Shown one piece after another: positions 1 through 7,075 of a stretch of 11,058 nucleotides of DNA; within the stretch, counting starts at the first letter, position 1, and every line of letters begins with the position of its first letter. The stretch comes from MWCM01 sp964558315. Lineage in GTDB: Bacteria; Patescibacteriota; UBA1384; XYA2-FULL-43-10. The notes under the pieces were generated by a model. The model did not search any database. It saw only the letters and a list, made by a program, of their open reading frames with translations, and was not told the origin of the DNA. The stretch lies in assembly GCA_964558315.1 (NCBI GenBank), contig CAZLCL010000029.1:1-11058 (forward strand), read 5' to 3'. A program made the position numbers and the translations under genes.

Positions 1-273
1 CTTGTGTGGGTCAAGGACGACGGCAGGGGAATTCCCGAAGATAAGGCCGATAAAGTTTTTGCCAAATTTACTCAAGTTGATGTGTTAAAAGATGAGGTCA
101 AGGGCACTGGTCTTGGCATGTATATTTCGAAAAAGTTTGTAGAGCTACACGATGGAAAAATATGGTTCGAATCAAAAGGAGAGGGCAAGGGCACAACATT
201 TTTCTTTTCTTTGCCCATACACAAAGAAAAGCCTTTTGACCCGCACGATGGATCTGGCCCCGTATTGCGATAA
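1..273 (+). CDS. Sensor histidine kinase, C-terminal ATPase end (partial)
   Basis: This is the last 90 codons of a histidine kinase whose start lies before the window; the frame is open from base 1. It shows the end of the HATPase_c domain: a G1 box DDGRGIP, an F-box-like KVFAKF, a G2 box GTGLGMYISK, and the closing strands that end in GTTFFFSLP. This domain binds ATP and phosphorylates the conserved histidine of the kinase. After the domain there is a short polar tail with no receiver or Hpt domain, so the protein ends as a plain kinase. No response regulator follows; the next gene, 40 bases on, is a small LiaI/LiaF-like membrane protein. The family call is firm. The input signal and sensor domains cannot be seen. 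Confidence 0.93.
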   Translation, partial: LVWVKDDGRGIPEDKADKVFAKFTQVDVLKDEVKGTGLGMYISKKFVELHDGKIWFESKGEGKGTTFFFSLPIHKEKPFDPHDGSGPVLR

Positions 274-313
274 TATATTGATAATATTTTAAATAATTAA
301 AAATGGAGTTATT

Positions 314-514
314 ATGTGGTTTGGTTTGGGACTAGTTTTAATTGGAATTTTATTACTTTTTAATAATTTGGGCATAATTAGTGGAGATACTTGGGATTAT
401 ATCTGGCCATCAATAATTGTATTAATTGGTTTAAGCATCCTATTCCGAAAAAATCCTTGTTGTTCACCAAAAACAAAGACTAGCAAAGAGGAAGATAACG
501 GTAAAAAGCAATAA
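314..514 (+). CDS. Small LiaI/LiaF-like (DUF5668-type) two-helix membrane protein
   Basis: A 66-residue protein with two hydrophobic helices (about residues 3-20 and 28-44) joined by a short loop, then a basic and acidic cytoplasmic tail (SKEEDNGKK). The pattern GLVLIGILLLFNNLG, a W-rich turn, then WPSIIVLIGLSIL matches the N-terminal transmembrane repeat of LiaI/LiaF-like proteins and DUF5668. A CC pair sits at residues 49-50 just after helix 2. The ATG has a GGAG site at 305-308, five bases upstream. It lies 40 bases after a histidine kinase on the same strand. In Firmicutes LiaF is a membrane partner of the LiaS kinase, so a link to the kinase is possible, but that is inference. The role of such short homologues is unknown. 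Confidence 0.72.
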   Translation: MWFGLGLVLIGILLLFNNLGIISGDTWDYIWPSIIVLIGLSILFRKNPCCSPKTKTSKEEDNGKKQ

Positions 515-682
515 ATTATTGCACAGATTATAAATTTTAAAAATAATTTAATAAAGAGTTTTTTTGGGTTCGTTATATTTATCGCCACAAATTATTAAGA
601 CTGAATTTCATAAAAATCTTAATTTTTAGTGGTTTTGGGTAGCTCTAGTTAATCTGTTAAAAAATCTCAAATTATGCACAGT

Positions 683-1294
683 CTAGCATTTTTGAAAAGT
701 CATTTTGTTATATACTTCTCTGGTTGCCGTAACATCTCTTTTACAGTATTCAATGATCTCTTTCCCTTTGCCGGCGAGAAAAAAATCATATACCTTGCTT
801 CCATCAATTCCTTCCTCTTTTGGCGAAACTATACCTAGTGCGATGCTTAATTTGTGCAAAGATACTCCCATAGCCCCCCATTTTTCCCACTCCTTCATGG
901 TGTCGAATATCGGATCGGAGCGATAGCGGGCGAAATTTAATTCACGGCTGGGCTTAACACCGTTAATAATTGATCTTTTGTAAATAAAACGTAAATCGAA
1001 TTCCATAATATTATGGCCGATGAAAAGATGGGCATCTTTAGCGATAGACCAAAAATTATCAAGCATTTCTTTTTCATCCCCCGATAAAGCCAAAGCAGGT
1101 TGATTGTCAACGGCGTAGCCGATACAAAAAATACGACCAAATTCACCAGAAAACGATGTGTTTCTTAAATATGTATCAAAATTAGTTTTTAATGATTCTC
1201 CCTTTTTCAATCTTGCTTCGTCGTAAAATTGCTTGATCAGTGCCATATCTTTGCCTGATGCCGGTAGCGTTTCAATGTCGAAAAATAATTTCAA
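683..1294 (-). CDS. Predicted 3'-5' exonuclease of the PolB-like DEDD family
   Basis: A 203-residue single-domain RNase H-fold nuclease. All three exonuclease motifs are present: ExoI FFDIETLP (D6, E8), ExoII HNIMEFDLRF (N95, D100) and ExoIII YCKRD (Y183, D187, the YX3D form). The FDIET/GHNIMEFD style matches the stand-alone exonucleases related to PolB proofreading domains (DNA_pol_B_exo2) rather than DnaQ epsilon. Two metal ions held by the acidic residues would cut nucleotides from a DNA or RNA 3' end. The start is a TTG (1292-1294) with AGGAG at 1300-1304, five bases upstream; ExoI begins at residue 4, so a later start would destroy the active site. It is divergent from the radical SAM gene. 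No polymerase domain is attached, so it may act in repair or RNA trimming; the substrate is unknown. Confidence 0.88.
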   Translation of the reverse strand: MKLFFDIETLPASGKDMALIKQFYDEARLKKGESLKTNFDTYLRNTSFSGEFGRIFCIGYAVDNQPALALSGDEKEMLDNFWSIAKDAHLFIGHNIMEFDLRFIYKRSIINGVKPSRELNFARYRSDPIFDTMKEWEKWGAMGVSLHKLSIALGIVSPKEEGIDGSKVYDFFLAGKGKEIIEYCKRDVTATREVYNKMTFQKC

Positions 1295-1319
1295 TTCTTC
1301 TCCTATAATATTTAATTAT

Positions 1320-1349
1320 TTGTTATACACTTTGATATTTTATCATAAT
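1320..1349 (+). promoter_or_regulatory. Possible sigma70-type promoter for the radical SAM/AMMECR1 pair
   Basis: TTGTTA (1320-1325) and CATAAT (1344-1349) are separated by 18 bases in the divergent gap between the exonuclease and the radical SAM gene. The -10 box matches five of six consensus bases. In such AT-rich DNA chance matches are common, so the support is mainly position: the only sizeable gap upstream of the pair, 26 bases before the start codon. Confidence 0.35.
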
Positions 1350-1375
1350 TTGCTTCAATAGAGTTAAGGATAAAT

Positions 1376-2248
1376 ATGAAAGAGGCTGTTTTTTATAAAA
1401 AAATTGATTCTGACTGTGTCCAATGCTTGGCCTGCAACCACTATTGTAAAATATTTGAAGGTAAAAGTGGTATATGCGGAACACGCCAGAATATTAAAGG
1501 CATTTTATATTCTTTGGTGTATGGTATATCTGCGGCTAGCCACGTGGATCCGATAGAAAAGAAGCCTTTTTATCATTTTATGCCAAATAGTAAAGTATTT
1601 TCTATTGGCACTGTCGGATGTAATTTTAATTGCTTGTTTTGTCAAAATTGGGATATATCACAGCTTACTAAGCCTCCGCATAATCAAGTTACTGGTATTG
1701 ACTTGACTCCTCAGGAAATCGTTGATTTTGCTAAAGAATCAGCATGCCCTTCTATCGCATATACTTACAACGAACCAGCTGTTTTTATTGAATATGCTTT
1801 AGACACAATGAAACTGGCAAAAAAAGCCAAGATTAAAAATATTTTTGTAAGCAACGGTTATATCTCTTATGAAGTAAGGCAAAAACTTAAAGGTTTGTTA
1901 GATGCGGCTAATATTGATTTAAAATCTTTTTCAAATAGATTTTATCGAAAAGTTTGTGGAGCCAGCTTGGAGCCTGTTTTAGAATGCATAAAGCATCTTT
2001 GGGAAATGAAAATTCATATAGAAATTACAACTTTAGTAATCCCCGGCGAAAATGATAAAGCCAATGAGCTTAAACAAATTGCGGAATTTATTGCTGGAAT
2101 AGACAAGAATATTGCTTGGCACATTTCACGGTTTTTTCCTCGTTACAAAATGACAGAAAAAATAGCTACTCCCATAAAAATATTACAAAAGGCAAAAAAG
2201 ATCGGCATAGAAGCTGGTTTAAAAAATGTTTATATCGGCAATGTTTAA
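1376..2248 (+). CDS. amrS: AmmeMemoRadiSam system radical SAM enzyme, short form
   Basis: A 290-residue radical SAM protein related to pyruvate formate-lyase activating enzymes. It has the N-terminal cysteine region of the family (C14, C17, C20, C24, C34, with GICGTRQN), the [4Fe-4S] motif CNFNCLFC (C82, C86, C89) followed by QNWDIS, and the YTYNEP motif at 129-134. Such enzymes split S-adenosylmethionine reductively to make a 5'-deoxyadenosyl radical; the substrate of this family is not established. The call is strengthened by the AMMECR1 gene 51 bases downstream. Oddity: family members usually continue past the NVYIGNV strand with a tail carrying a CPxCG-type cysteine pair, and this protein stops exactly there. 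No cysteine codons in any frame follow directly, so this looks like a real short form rather than a frameshift. Start: ATG with AAGGA at 1366-1370. Confidence 0.88.
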   Translation: MKEAVFYKKIDSDCVQCLACNHYCKIFEGKSGICGTRQNIKGILYSLVYGISAASHVDPIEKKPFYHFMPNSKVFSIGTVGCNFNCLFCQNWDISQLTKPPHNQVTGIDLTPQEIVDFAKESACPSIAYTYNEPAVFIEYALDTMKLAKKAKIKNIFVSNGYISYEVRQKLKGLLDAANIDLKSFSNRFYRKVCGASLEPVLECIKHLWEMKIHIEITTLVIPGENDKANELKQIAEFIAGIDKNIAWHISRFFPRYKMTEKIATPIKILQKAKKIGIEAGLKNVYIGNV

Positions 2249-2250
2249 TA

Positions 2251-2270
2251 ATTATTGCTCAGGCAATAAT
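2251..2270. other. 8-bp perfect hairpin between radical SAM and AMMECR1 genes
   Basis: ATTATTGC (2251-2258) and GCAATAAT (2263-2270) form a perfect stem with a TCAG loop, three bases after the radical SAM stop codon. No T-tract follows on either strand, so it is a poor intrinsic terminator. It may be an RNA-processing or stabilising hairpin that sets the ratio of the two gene products. Confidence 0.45.
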
Positions 2271-2299
2271 GTAATTACCAATAATTAAATGGAGAAGAT

Positions 2300-2863
2300 A
2301 TGTTGTCCGAAAAAAGCAAAAAATATTTATTGGCTATAGCACGGCAAACATTGGTGGATTATTTTAACACCGGAATTAAATTAACTATTAATGAAAAAGA
2401 TATTATTGATAAAGTAATGTTAAAAAAAGCGGCAACTTTTGTAACCTTACACAAACACAAAAATTTAAGAGGCTGTATTGGTAGTATTAAAGCCAGAAAT
2501 AAAATGTATGAGGATGTAATAAATAATGCTTTATTGGCGGCATTTGGCGACAATCGTTTTGAACAGTTATCAAATTTTGAGTTGAATGAGATTAAAATTG
2601 AGATTTCTGTTCTATCTGAACCAAAACCATATTTAAGTAAAGATTATCAAGAGTTATTAGATCAGATTAAGGTAGATGAACACGGCATAATTATTCAAGA
2701 TGGTTTTAACCAAGCTACTTTTTTACCGCAGGTCTGGCAAGATCTACCGGACAAGAAGGAGTTTTTGTCTGCTTTATGCCAGAAAGCCGGACTGGAGAAA
2801 AACAGCTGGCGGGAAGAAAATACTGAACTTTTTTACTACACGGTGGAAAAGTTTTCTGAATAA
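2300..2863 (+). CDS. amrA: AMMECR1 domain protein (AmmeMemoRadiSam system protein A)
   Basis: A 187-residue protein that is one full AMMECR1 domain. It shows the signature LRGCIGSI at 56-63, AAFGDNRFEQL at 80-90, EIKIEISVLSEP at 97-108, DEHGIII, and ATFLPQVW near the C-terminus. The length is usual for the bacterial protein. The domain is found across all domains of life and in bacteria and archaea commonly sits beside a radical SAM enzyme and a Memo-like protein; its reaction is unknown, with the conserved Cys of RGCIG a likely functional residue. The start ATG has GGAGA at 2291-2295. It follows the radical SAM gene after 51 bases on the same strand. A Memo gene is not adjacent: the next gene is TsaC on the opposite strand, only eight bases away. 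Confidence 0.92.
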   Translation: MLSEKSKKYLLAIARQTLVDYFNTGIKLTINEKDIIDKVMLKKAATFVTLHKHKNLRGCIGSIKARNKMYEDVINNALLAAFGDNRFEQLSNFELNEIKIEISVLSEPKPYLSKDYQELLDQIKVDEHGIIIQDGFNQATFLPQVWQDLPDKKEFLSALCQKAGLEKNSWREENTELFYYTVEKFSE

Positions 2864-2871
2864 GATGGAAA

Positions 2872-3447
2872 TTATAGCAATTTTAAAGCTTCTCGATATC
2901 TATCACAATCAGCACCTTCTCGCAAAATAGTTTTTGACTCAATATCTATGATTGTTGATGGTTTTTTTATGGGGCATTCGCCGGGATAAATATAATCTAC
3001 TTCAAGTTTAACTTCGCTATCTTTAACAGGGTCTTTATGGCCGGATAGATTGGCGGAAGTAGTAATAATCGGACAATCAAACTCCGAAATAAGAGCAAGA
3101 ATCTCTGGGTAATTGGGTATTCTTAGCCCCACTTTGTGGCTTCCGCCGGAAATTATGTTAGAAACCAAGTTAGTTTTTGTTAAAAGGAGGGTGGCTGGCC
3201 CTGGGAAAATTATATCCACGAACTCCTTTGGCAGATTTGAAAGATCTGCATATTTATCTGCCATCTCCAAGCTACTGCAAGCTATCGACATGGCCTTTTG
3301 AGTGTTTCGACCCTTAATATTTTGGATTCTGTTAATTGAATTTGTAAAAAAAATACCACAGCCCATGCCAAAAGTGGTGTCGGTAGGGTAGGCGATAATA
3401 CCGCCATTTTTTAATTTCTCCAAAGCTTTTAGTTGATGAATGTTCAT
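2872..3447 (-). CDS. tsaC: L-threonylcarbamoyladenylate synthase (TsaC/Sua5/YrdC family)
   Basis: A 191-residue YrdC-fold protein that makes threonylcarbamoyl-AMP from threonine, bicarbonate and ATP, the first step of the universal tRNA modification t6A at position 37 of ANN-decoding tRNAs. Family marks are PTDTTFG at 21-27, the basic patch KGR with K51, FPGPATLLL at 81-89, VGLRIP at 106-111, TTSANLSG at 129-136 and STIID at 164-168. The length fits the short TsaC form; the extra Sua5 C-terminal domain is absent. It acts in the cytosol with TsaB/D/E, none of which lie in this window. The ATG has no clear Shine-Dalgarno site. It faces the AMMECR1 gene with an eight-base gap, so the two transcripts must overlap. 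Confidence 0.93.
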   Translation of the reverse strand: MNIHQLKALEKLKNGGIIAYPTDTTFGMGCGIFFTNSINRIQNIKGRNTQKAMSIACSSLEMADKYADLSNLPKEFVDIIFPGPATLLLTKTNLVSNIISGGSHKVGLRIPNYPEILALISEFDCPIITTSANLSGHKDPVKDSEVKLEVDYIYPGECPIKKPSTIIDIESKTILREGADCDRYREALKLL

Positions 3448-3516
3448 GGGTTGAATATCGAATATAAAGATTGAATCAGCAATTAGTGTCTAAAAATTGA
3501 AATTATTAATTAGTAG

Positions 3517-3801
3517 CTAGGAATTTTTTTCCTGCTCTTCCCAATATCTTTCTCCCTCCTCCTCCATTGCCTCAAGCCGATCGTAGTAGTCTGGGATCTC
3601 ATTAAGATGAGCTAAGGCGATTTTGGCGGTCGTTAATGGATCATCATTGGAGACGTTGGTGTTTGAATCAATACTGCCATGCTCTAACTCTACGTCCATG
3701 CCTCTTCTAAGCTGGTCTACATCCCATTTGCTCCAGTCAACGCCCAGTTTTTCGCCAAGCTCTTTGGCTTGTTCATTGTTAAAATGTGACTTTGCGCTCA
3801 T
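3517..3801 (-). CDS. DUF5661 family small acidic protein
   Basis: A 94-residue soluble, acidic protein with no membrane segment or cysteine. Its pattern (EQAKELGEKLGVDWSKWDVDQLRRGMDVELEHG, given here in pieces: EQAKELGEKLGVDWSK, then RRGMDVELEHG, then KIALAHLNEIPDYYDRLEAM) matches what I know as DUF5661, a small protein of unknown function frequent in CPR bacteria and some phages. The HLNEIPDYYDRL stretch is typical. The start ATG has AAGGAG at 3807-3812, inside the nine-base gap after the YdjM-like gene, so the two are co-transcribed and probably translationally coupled. The C-terminus is a Glu-rich helix. No function can be assigned from sequence; the family call rests on motif memory. Confidence 0.78.
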   Translation of the reverse strand: MSAKSHFNNEQAKELGEKLGVDWSKWDVDQLRRGMDVELEHGSIDSNTNVSNDDPLTTAKIALAHLNEIPDYYDRLEAMEEEGERYWEEQEKNS

Positions 3802-3810
3802 TTTCTCTCC

Positions 3811-4380
3811 TTATTTAAAAATTATGGTTTTAATGTGTTGCCACTTAATTAAAATTATAGAAACAAGATATATATCAACCAGTGGGAATATTATTAAATT
3901 CTCGAACCATTTTCCGGTCAATATTCTTATGCCATCGAAAGGCCGAGGCGGAATACCAAAAGCTCTTCTTAAGGGATAAAAAAGAGGAATACCGTCAACA
4001 GTGAACATATCAGCCAACAGGTGTGATATATATGCCAAAGATATCGAGATAAAAGCGATATCTTTATTGACTCCCCAATAAATTGGAAAGCTGTCAATAA
4101 TTAGATAAGAGACCAAAATAAAAATTAAAATTCCAAGCAATGAGTGAGAAATGTTGCGGTGTTTAATGAGCGGATCAACAATTTTGCCTACTGCCTTGCC
4201 TAGTGGAATATTATCCCAAATATCGGCGGTAGATCTATCTAAATCGGGAATTAATGAAGCAAAATATGAGCCGGTTAAAACAGCCGCTAATGTTGCCGGA
4301 GAATATTGGCTATCTAAGGCTGATAACGCATATGTCAAGCCGGCACTTACTCCTAAAATTCGATGGGTTTTACCAGTCAT
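3811..4380 (-). CDS. YdjM-like membrane-bound metal-dependent hydrolase
   Basis: A 189-residue integral membrane protein of the YdjM family (LexA-binding, inner-membrane-associated, putative metal-dependent hydrolase). Conserved polar residues lie near the helices: KTHRILG at 4-10, PDLDR at 45-49, HRNISHSLLG at 74-83 and ISHLLADMFTVDG at 118-130, giving the His/Asp set expected to hold a metal ion. Membrane helices cover about 31-44, 82-98, 108-124 and 162-180. I chose the ATG at 4378-4380, giving MTGKTHR; the frame stays open to a TTG at 4402-4404, but the family begins close to the KTHR motif. Neither start has a good ribosome site. Substrate unknown; known members include stress-induced E. 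coli YdjM. It leads a two-gene unit with the DUF5661 gene. Confidence 0.82.
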   Translation of the reverse strand: MTGKTHRILGVSAGLTYALSALDSQYSPATLAAVLTGSYFASLIPDLDRSTADIWDNIPLGKAVGKIVDPLIKHRNISHSLLGILIFILVSYLIIDSFPIYWGVNKDIAFISISLAYISHLLADMFTVDGIPLFYPLRRAFGIPPRPFDGIRILTGKWFENLIIFPLVDIYLVSIILIKWQHIKTIIFK

Positions 4381-4446
4381 AAATAAAAAATCAATTATTA
4401 TCAATATGATATATTAAATTATTAAAACAATAAATCAATATTCCGG

Positions 4447-4475
4447 TGAGCGCCCACAGTGTCTGTGGGCGCTCA
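4447..4475 (-). terminator. 13-bp GC-rich hairpin over the stop codon of the unknown gene
   Basis: TGAGCGCCCACAG (4447-4459) and CTGTGGGCGCTCA (4463-4475) pair perfectly with a three-base loop. Read on the minus strand, the stem begins with the TGA stop codon of the 184-residue gene. The following bases are only loosely T-rich, starting about ten bases on, so it is a strong hairpin but not a textbook intrinsic terminator; 3'-end protection is an alternative. Confidence 0.6.
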
Positions 4476-5027
4476 TAGATCGCTGAGATCCAAATAAGCC
4501 GATAGGGCCGAAAAGACCCCATAAGCCTTCCTCTTCTTATTCAAGGGGAGATGGATGAGGGCTTTCTCGATGTGCCTGGTGAAATCTGTGCTTCCGAAGA
4601 ATATCTGGTGAAGGACAAGTAGCCTGCGCACTTCGTTTGAAAGACATGTGGCTTGACGATTGCTCAAAAACTCCCTGAGCTGATCATTGCCAAATTGCGA
4701 GTTTGGCCTTGCAATGATGCCTGGTGAAACGTCAGGCCAACCGTATTGCCATGTATCATTTTGAAGCCTTTGGCAAACGGTGATCGGAGTTGATATGCCG
4801 GCGTTTGCCGACATAACCAACCTTAGCTCGTTGGGGTGATCTACCGTGTCAACATTTAGCAGGAACACCGTATTCATGGAATCTGGATAGTAGCGCCTAA
4901 TCGCGCTAAACTCCACTCCGAACGGGTCCCCGCAGAATATCTCCTGCCTACTAGGTTTGGTGCCCAAGCTAGGCTTGAGCGACAAAAACTTCTCCTCCCA
5001 CGAAAAACATTGCTCATCAGCTGGCAT
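4473..5027 (-). CDS. Hypothetical protein, 184 residues, unrecognised
   Basis: I do not recognise this protein. It is soluble, with no signal peptide or membrane helix. The first half is rich in aromatic and Pro/Gly residues (FCGDPFGVEF at 31-40, AIRRYYPDS at 42-50) and predicted beta strands (MNTVFLLNVDTV); the second half is helical and basic (NEVRRLLVLHQIFF, then KALIHLPLNKKRKAYG). Four cysteines (C7, C32, C85, C128) show no metal-binding spacing. A clear site AGAGGAAG (5032-5039) precedes the ATG at normal spacing, which supports the start. Its codons are visibly richer in G and C than those of the flanking genes and it ends inside a strong hairpin, so it looks like a self-contained cassette, perhaps transferred. 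The coding call is supported by the long open frame and ribosome site; function is unknown. Confidence 0.72.
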   Translation of the reverse strand: MPADEQCFSWEEKFLSLKPSLGTKPSRQEIFCGDPFGVEFSAIRRYYPDSMNTVFLLNVDTVDHPNELRLVMSANAGISTPITVCQRLQNDTWQYGWPDVSPGIIARPNSQFGNDQLREFLSNRQATCLSNEVRRLLVLHQIFFGSTDFTRHIEKALIHLPLNKKRKAYGVFSALSAYLDLSDL

Positions 5028-5104
5028 GAGACTTCCTCTCTCTCTTCGGATTGGTTACAGCAAAGCCAGCATACTATAAAAAAGCTTGTAAATAAAGAGA
5101 TAAT

Positions 5105-6184
5105 TTATTCGTCACTCAATTTAAATCTGTAAACAGAGATTAACAAACTGGCAATTATCCAAGAGATTATGATAATTACATAGCTAAAATTGGAGAAGGG
5201 TGAAATACCCTCTAGTGTAACTCCTCTAATTATGCGCAGAAGCGGAGCCAAAGGCAAGTATTGCACAATCATATATAACCAGTTAGGCAAAGAGTCAATA
5301 GGGAAAAATACCCCAGATAAGAACATCATCGGTATAGTAATTGCTGTAGCCATGCCTTCTGCGGCATTTGTGGAATTGCAAAAGCTTGCAATCATAAATC
5401 CTATCAATTGAAATAAAATGGCCGCGACCATAGAAACGGCGTAGATAATAAAAACATTGCCGTAAATATGAGCGGAAAAAATATATTTACCAACAATCAA
5501 AATTATCGAGATTTGCACTAGATTTAAAACTATACGAGACAAAACTTCGGCGCTAACAAAGACCCAGCTTTTAAGCGGTGTGGTGGTAATTCTTTTAAGT
5601 ATTTTGTCCTCTCTATATTTAGACATCCCTACAGCTATACCGTGGATTGAGGAGTTCATGAGCGCCAGCCCCAATACTCCTGCTAATACAAAATCAAAAT
5701 ATGTCATTTCTCGGTCGCTAATTTTTTCTGATATCACATTAAAGATAGGCTGGGTATTTGTTATATTGTAACCAACTTGTGATAAGAATTTCTCCACAAA
5801 GCTTGTTATAACAGAACCAACTTGGGCGCTACCTTGATCGTATAAAATTTTAATCGTATTATCAGCATTATCAGATTGAGAAGAAAAAGCCTCATTAATA
5901 TAAATTATTGCAGAGATACTACTTTTATTTATTTGGTCTTTGGCTTCGCTTAACTCGTCATAATCTTTAACTGAAAAAATTTCAGATTCTTTAATGGTGT
6001 CAACTAAGGAGTTAGAGATCTCTGTGTTTGCATTATCTACAATTCCGATTGTGCCGACCGATGAATTTTTACCAAAAAATAAACCAAAAATAAATGTAAA
6101 CATTAAAGGAAACATAAAACTCCAAAACAGAGCTTCTTTGTTCCTTACAATCATTTTTAAATTAGCGATAAATAATTTCCACAT
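5105..6184 (-). CDS. ABC-2 type transporter permease
   Basis: A 359-residue ABC-2 permease in the usual layout: an N-terminal cytoplasmic amphipathic stretch (LFIANLKMIVRNKEALFW), helix 1 at about 20-38, a large extracytoplasmic domain at about 40-160, then five helices (about 163-185, 208-232, 244-268, 280-300 and 333-351). The motif KYREDKILKRITTTPL at 189-204 is the coupling segment that contacts the ATPase. IPMMFLSGVFFPIDSLP at 284-300 is typical of the family, which exports drugs, lipids or polymers; the substrate here is not predictable. It lies 36 bases downstream of its ATPase gene. No clear ribosome site precedes the ATG. One permease gene implies a homodimer working with two ATPase copies. 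Confidence 0.9.
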   Translation of the reverse strand: MWKLFIANLKMIVRNKEALFWSFMFPLMFTFIFGLFFGKNSSVGTIGIVDNANTEISNSLVDTIKESEIFSVKDYDELSEAKDQINKSSISAIIYINEAFSSQSDNADNTIKILYDQGSAQVGSVITSFVEKFLSQVGYNITNTQPIFNVISEKISDREMTYFDFVLAGVLGLALMNSSIHGIAVGMSKYREDKILKRITTTPLKSWVFVSAEVLSRIVLNLVQISIILIVGKYIFSAHIYGNVFIIYAVSMVAAILFQLIGFMIASFCNSTNAAEGMATAITIPMMFLSGVFFPIDSLPNWLYMIVQYLPLAPLLRIIRGVTLEGISPFSNFSYVIIIISWIIASLLISVYRFKLSDE

Positions 6185-6220
6185 AAATAATTATTAATTA
6201 GTAATAAATTTCAATCTATG

Positions 6221-7075
6221 CTATTCAGCAATGGTTTTACCTGTAAGCTCGATAAAAACATCTTCTAAAGTAGCGCGTCCCACAGTTAAAAAATCAGGTT
6301 CCATTTGATTAATAATTTTTACCGATTTATTTAAATCCTGTTGATTTTTGAGGCAAAGCTTAAATCGGTGTTTTCTGGCTAAAGTATTTATTACTTCGCC
6401 GAAACTCATTAATTTCTTAAATTTTTCAGTATCAATGTTACTCACAGAAAAAGAAATTGCGTATGGGCGATCAATTTTTTCAATAAGTTTATGGGTTTTA
6501 TCTATCGCCAAGATTTTTCCTTTGTCCATTATTGCAACGCGATCGCAGAGAAGCTCGGCTTCTTCCATATAGTGAGTAGTTAGAATTATTGTTTTGCCTT
6601 GACTCTTAATATCGCTAATAATTTTCCAAAGGTTTCTTCTAGCTAGTGGATCTAAGCCGGTAGTTGGTTCGTCTAAAAATACAACTTCTGGATTATTAAC
6701 TAGGCTTGCGACAATGGAAAATCGTTGTTTTTGGCCTCCAGATAAAGATGCAATTTTATAATTCGCTTTATCGCTTAATTCCACCATATCTAAAAGTTTT
6801 TTTGTCGGAATGGATTTTTTATAAAAACTGCCGAAAAGATCAAGAATCTCTTTTAAAGTAAGATCGGCATAATATGCGGATGATTGCAACTGAACACCGA
6901 TAAGCTCTTTAATTTGTGCTAAACTATTTTTTGTATTGTGATTCAATACGCTGATCTCTCCTGATGTTGGCTTTCTTAAGCCTTCTATCATCTCCAAAGT
7001 AGTGGTTTTTCCAGCTCCGTTTTCGCCCAAAAGACCAAAAATCTCCCCGCTATGCACATCAAAAGATATATCGTT
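6221..7075 (-). CDS. ABC transporter ATP-binding protein (5' end lost in assembly gap)
   Basis: The visible 284 residues hold a full nucleotide-binding core: Walker A GENGAGKTT (17-25), the Q-loop region VQLQS (61-65), signature LSGGQKQR (111-118), Walker B VVFLDEP (131-137) with the D-loop GLD (140-142), and the switch histidine in LTTHYMEE (165-172). About 85 further residues form the C-terminal domain of DrrA/CcmA-type ATPases, ending in TLEDVFIELTGKTI. It powers the ABC-2 permease encoded next. The first visible codon is an Asn just before the DISF strand, so perhaps 20-30 N-terminal residues and the start codon fall in the N run. An open frame that appears to continue through the Ns onto 7276 is an artefact of the gap. 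Confidence 0.92.
   Translation of the reverse strand, partial: NDISFDVHSGEIFGLLGENGAGKTTTLEMIEGLRKPTSGEISVLNHNTKNSLAQIKELIGVQLQSSAYYADLTLKEILDLFGSFYKKSIPTKKLLDMVELSDKANYKIASLSGGQKQRFSIVASLVNNPEVVFLDEPTTGLDPLARRNLWKIISDIKSQGKTIILTTHYMEEAELLCDRVAIMDKGKILAIDKTHKLIEKIDRPYAISFSVSNIDTEKFKKLMSFGEVINTLARKHRFKLCLKNQQDLNKSVKIINQMEPDFLTVGRATLEDVFIELTGKTIAE

Noticed and set aside
590..640. TTAAGA ... TCTTAA followed by TTTTT as a terminator between the LiaI-like and exonuclease genes
   Set aside because: The stem is only six AT-rich pairs with a loop of about 16 bases; too weak in this AT-rich DNA.
3515..3535. AGGAA/TTCCT hairpin at the end of the DUF5661 gene
   Set aside because: A five-pair stem made by the coding sequence of the Glu-Lys-Asn-Ser C-terminus; no T-tract in the direction of transcription.
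4402..4404. TTG as start of the YdjM-like protein, adding eight residues
   Set aside because: No ribosome site; the family begins close to the KTHR motif, which fits the ATG at 4378-4380.
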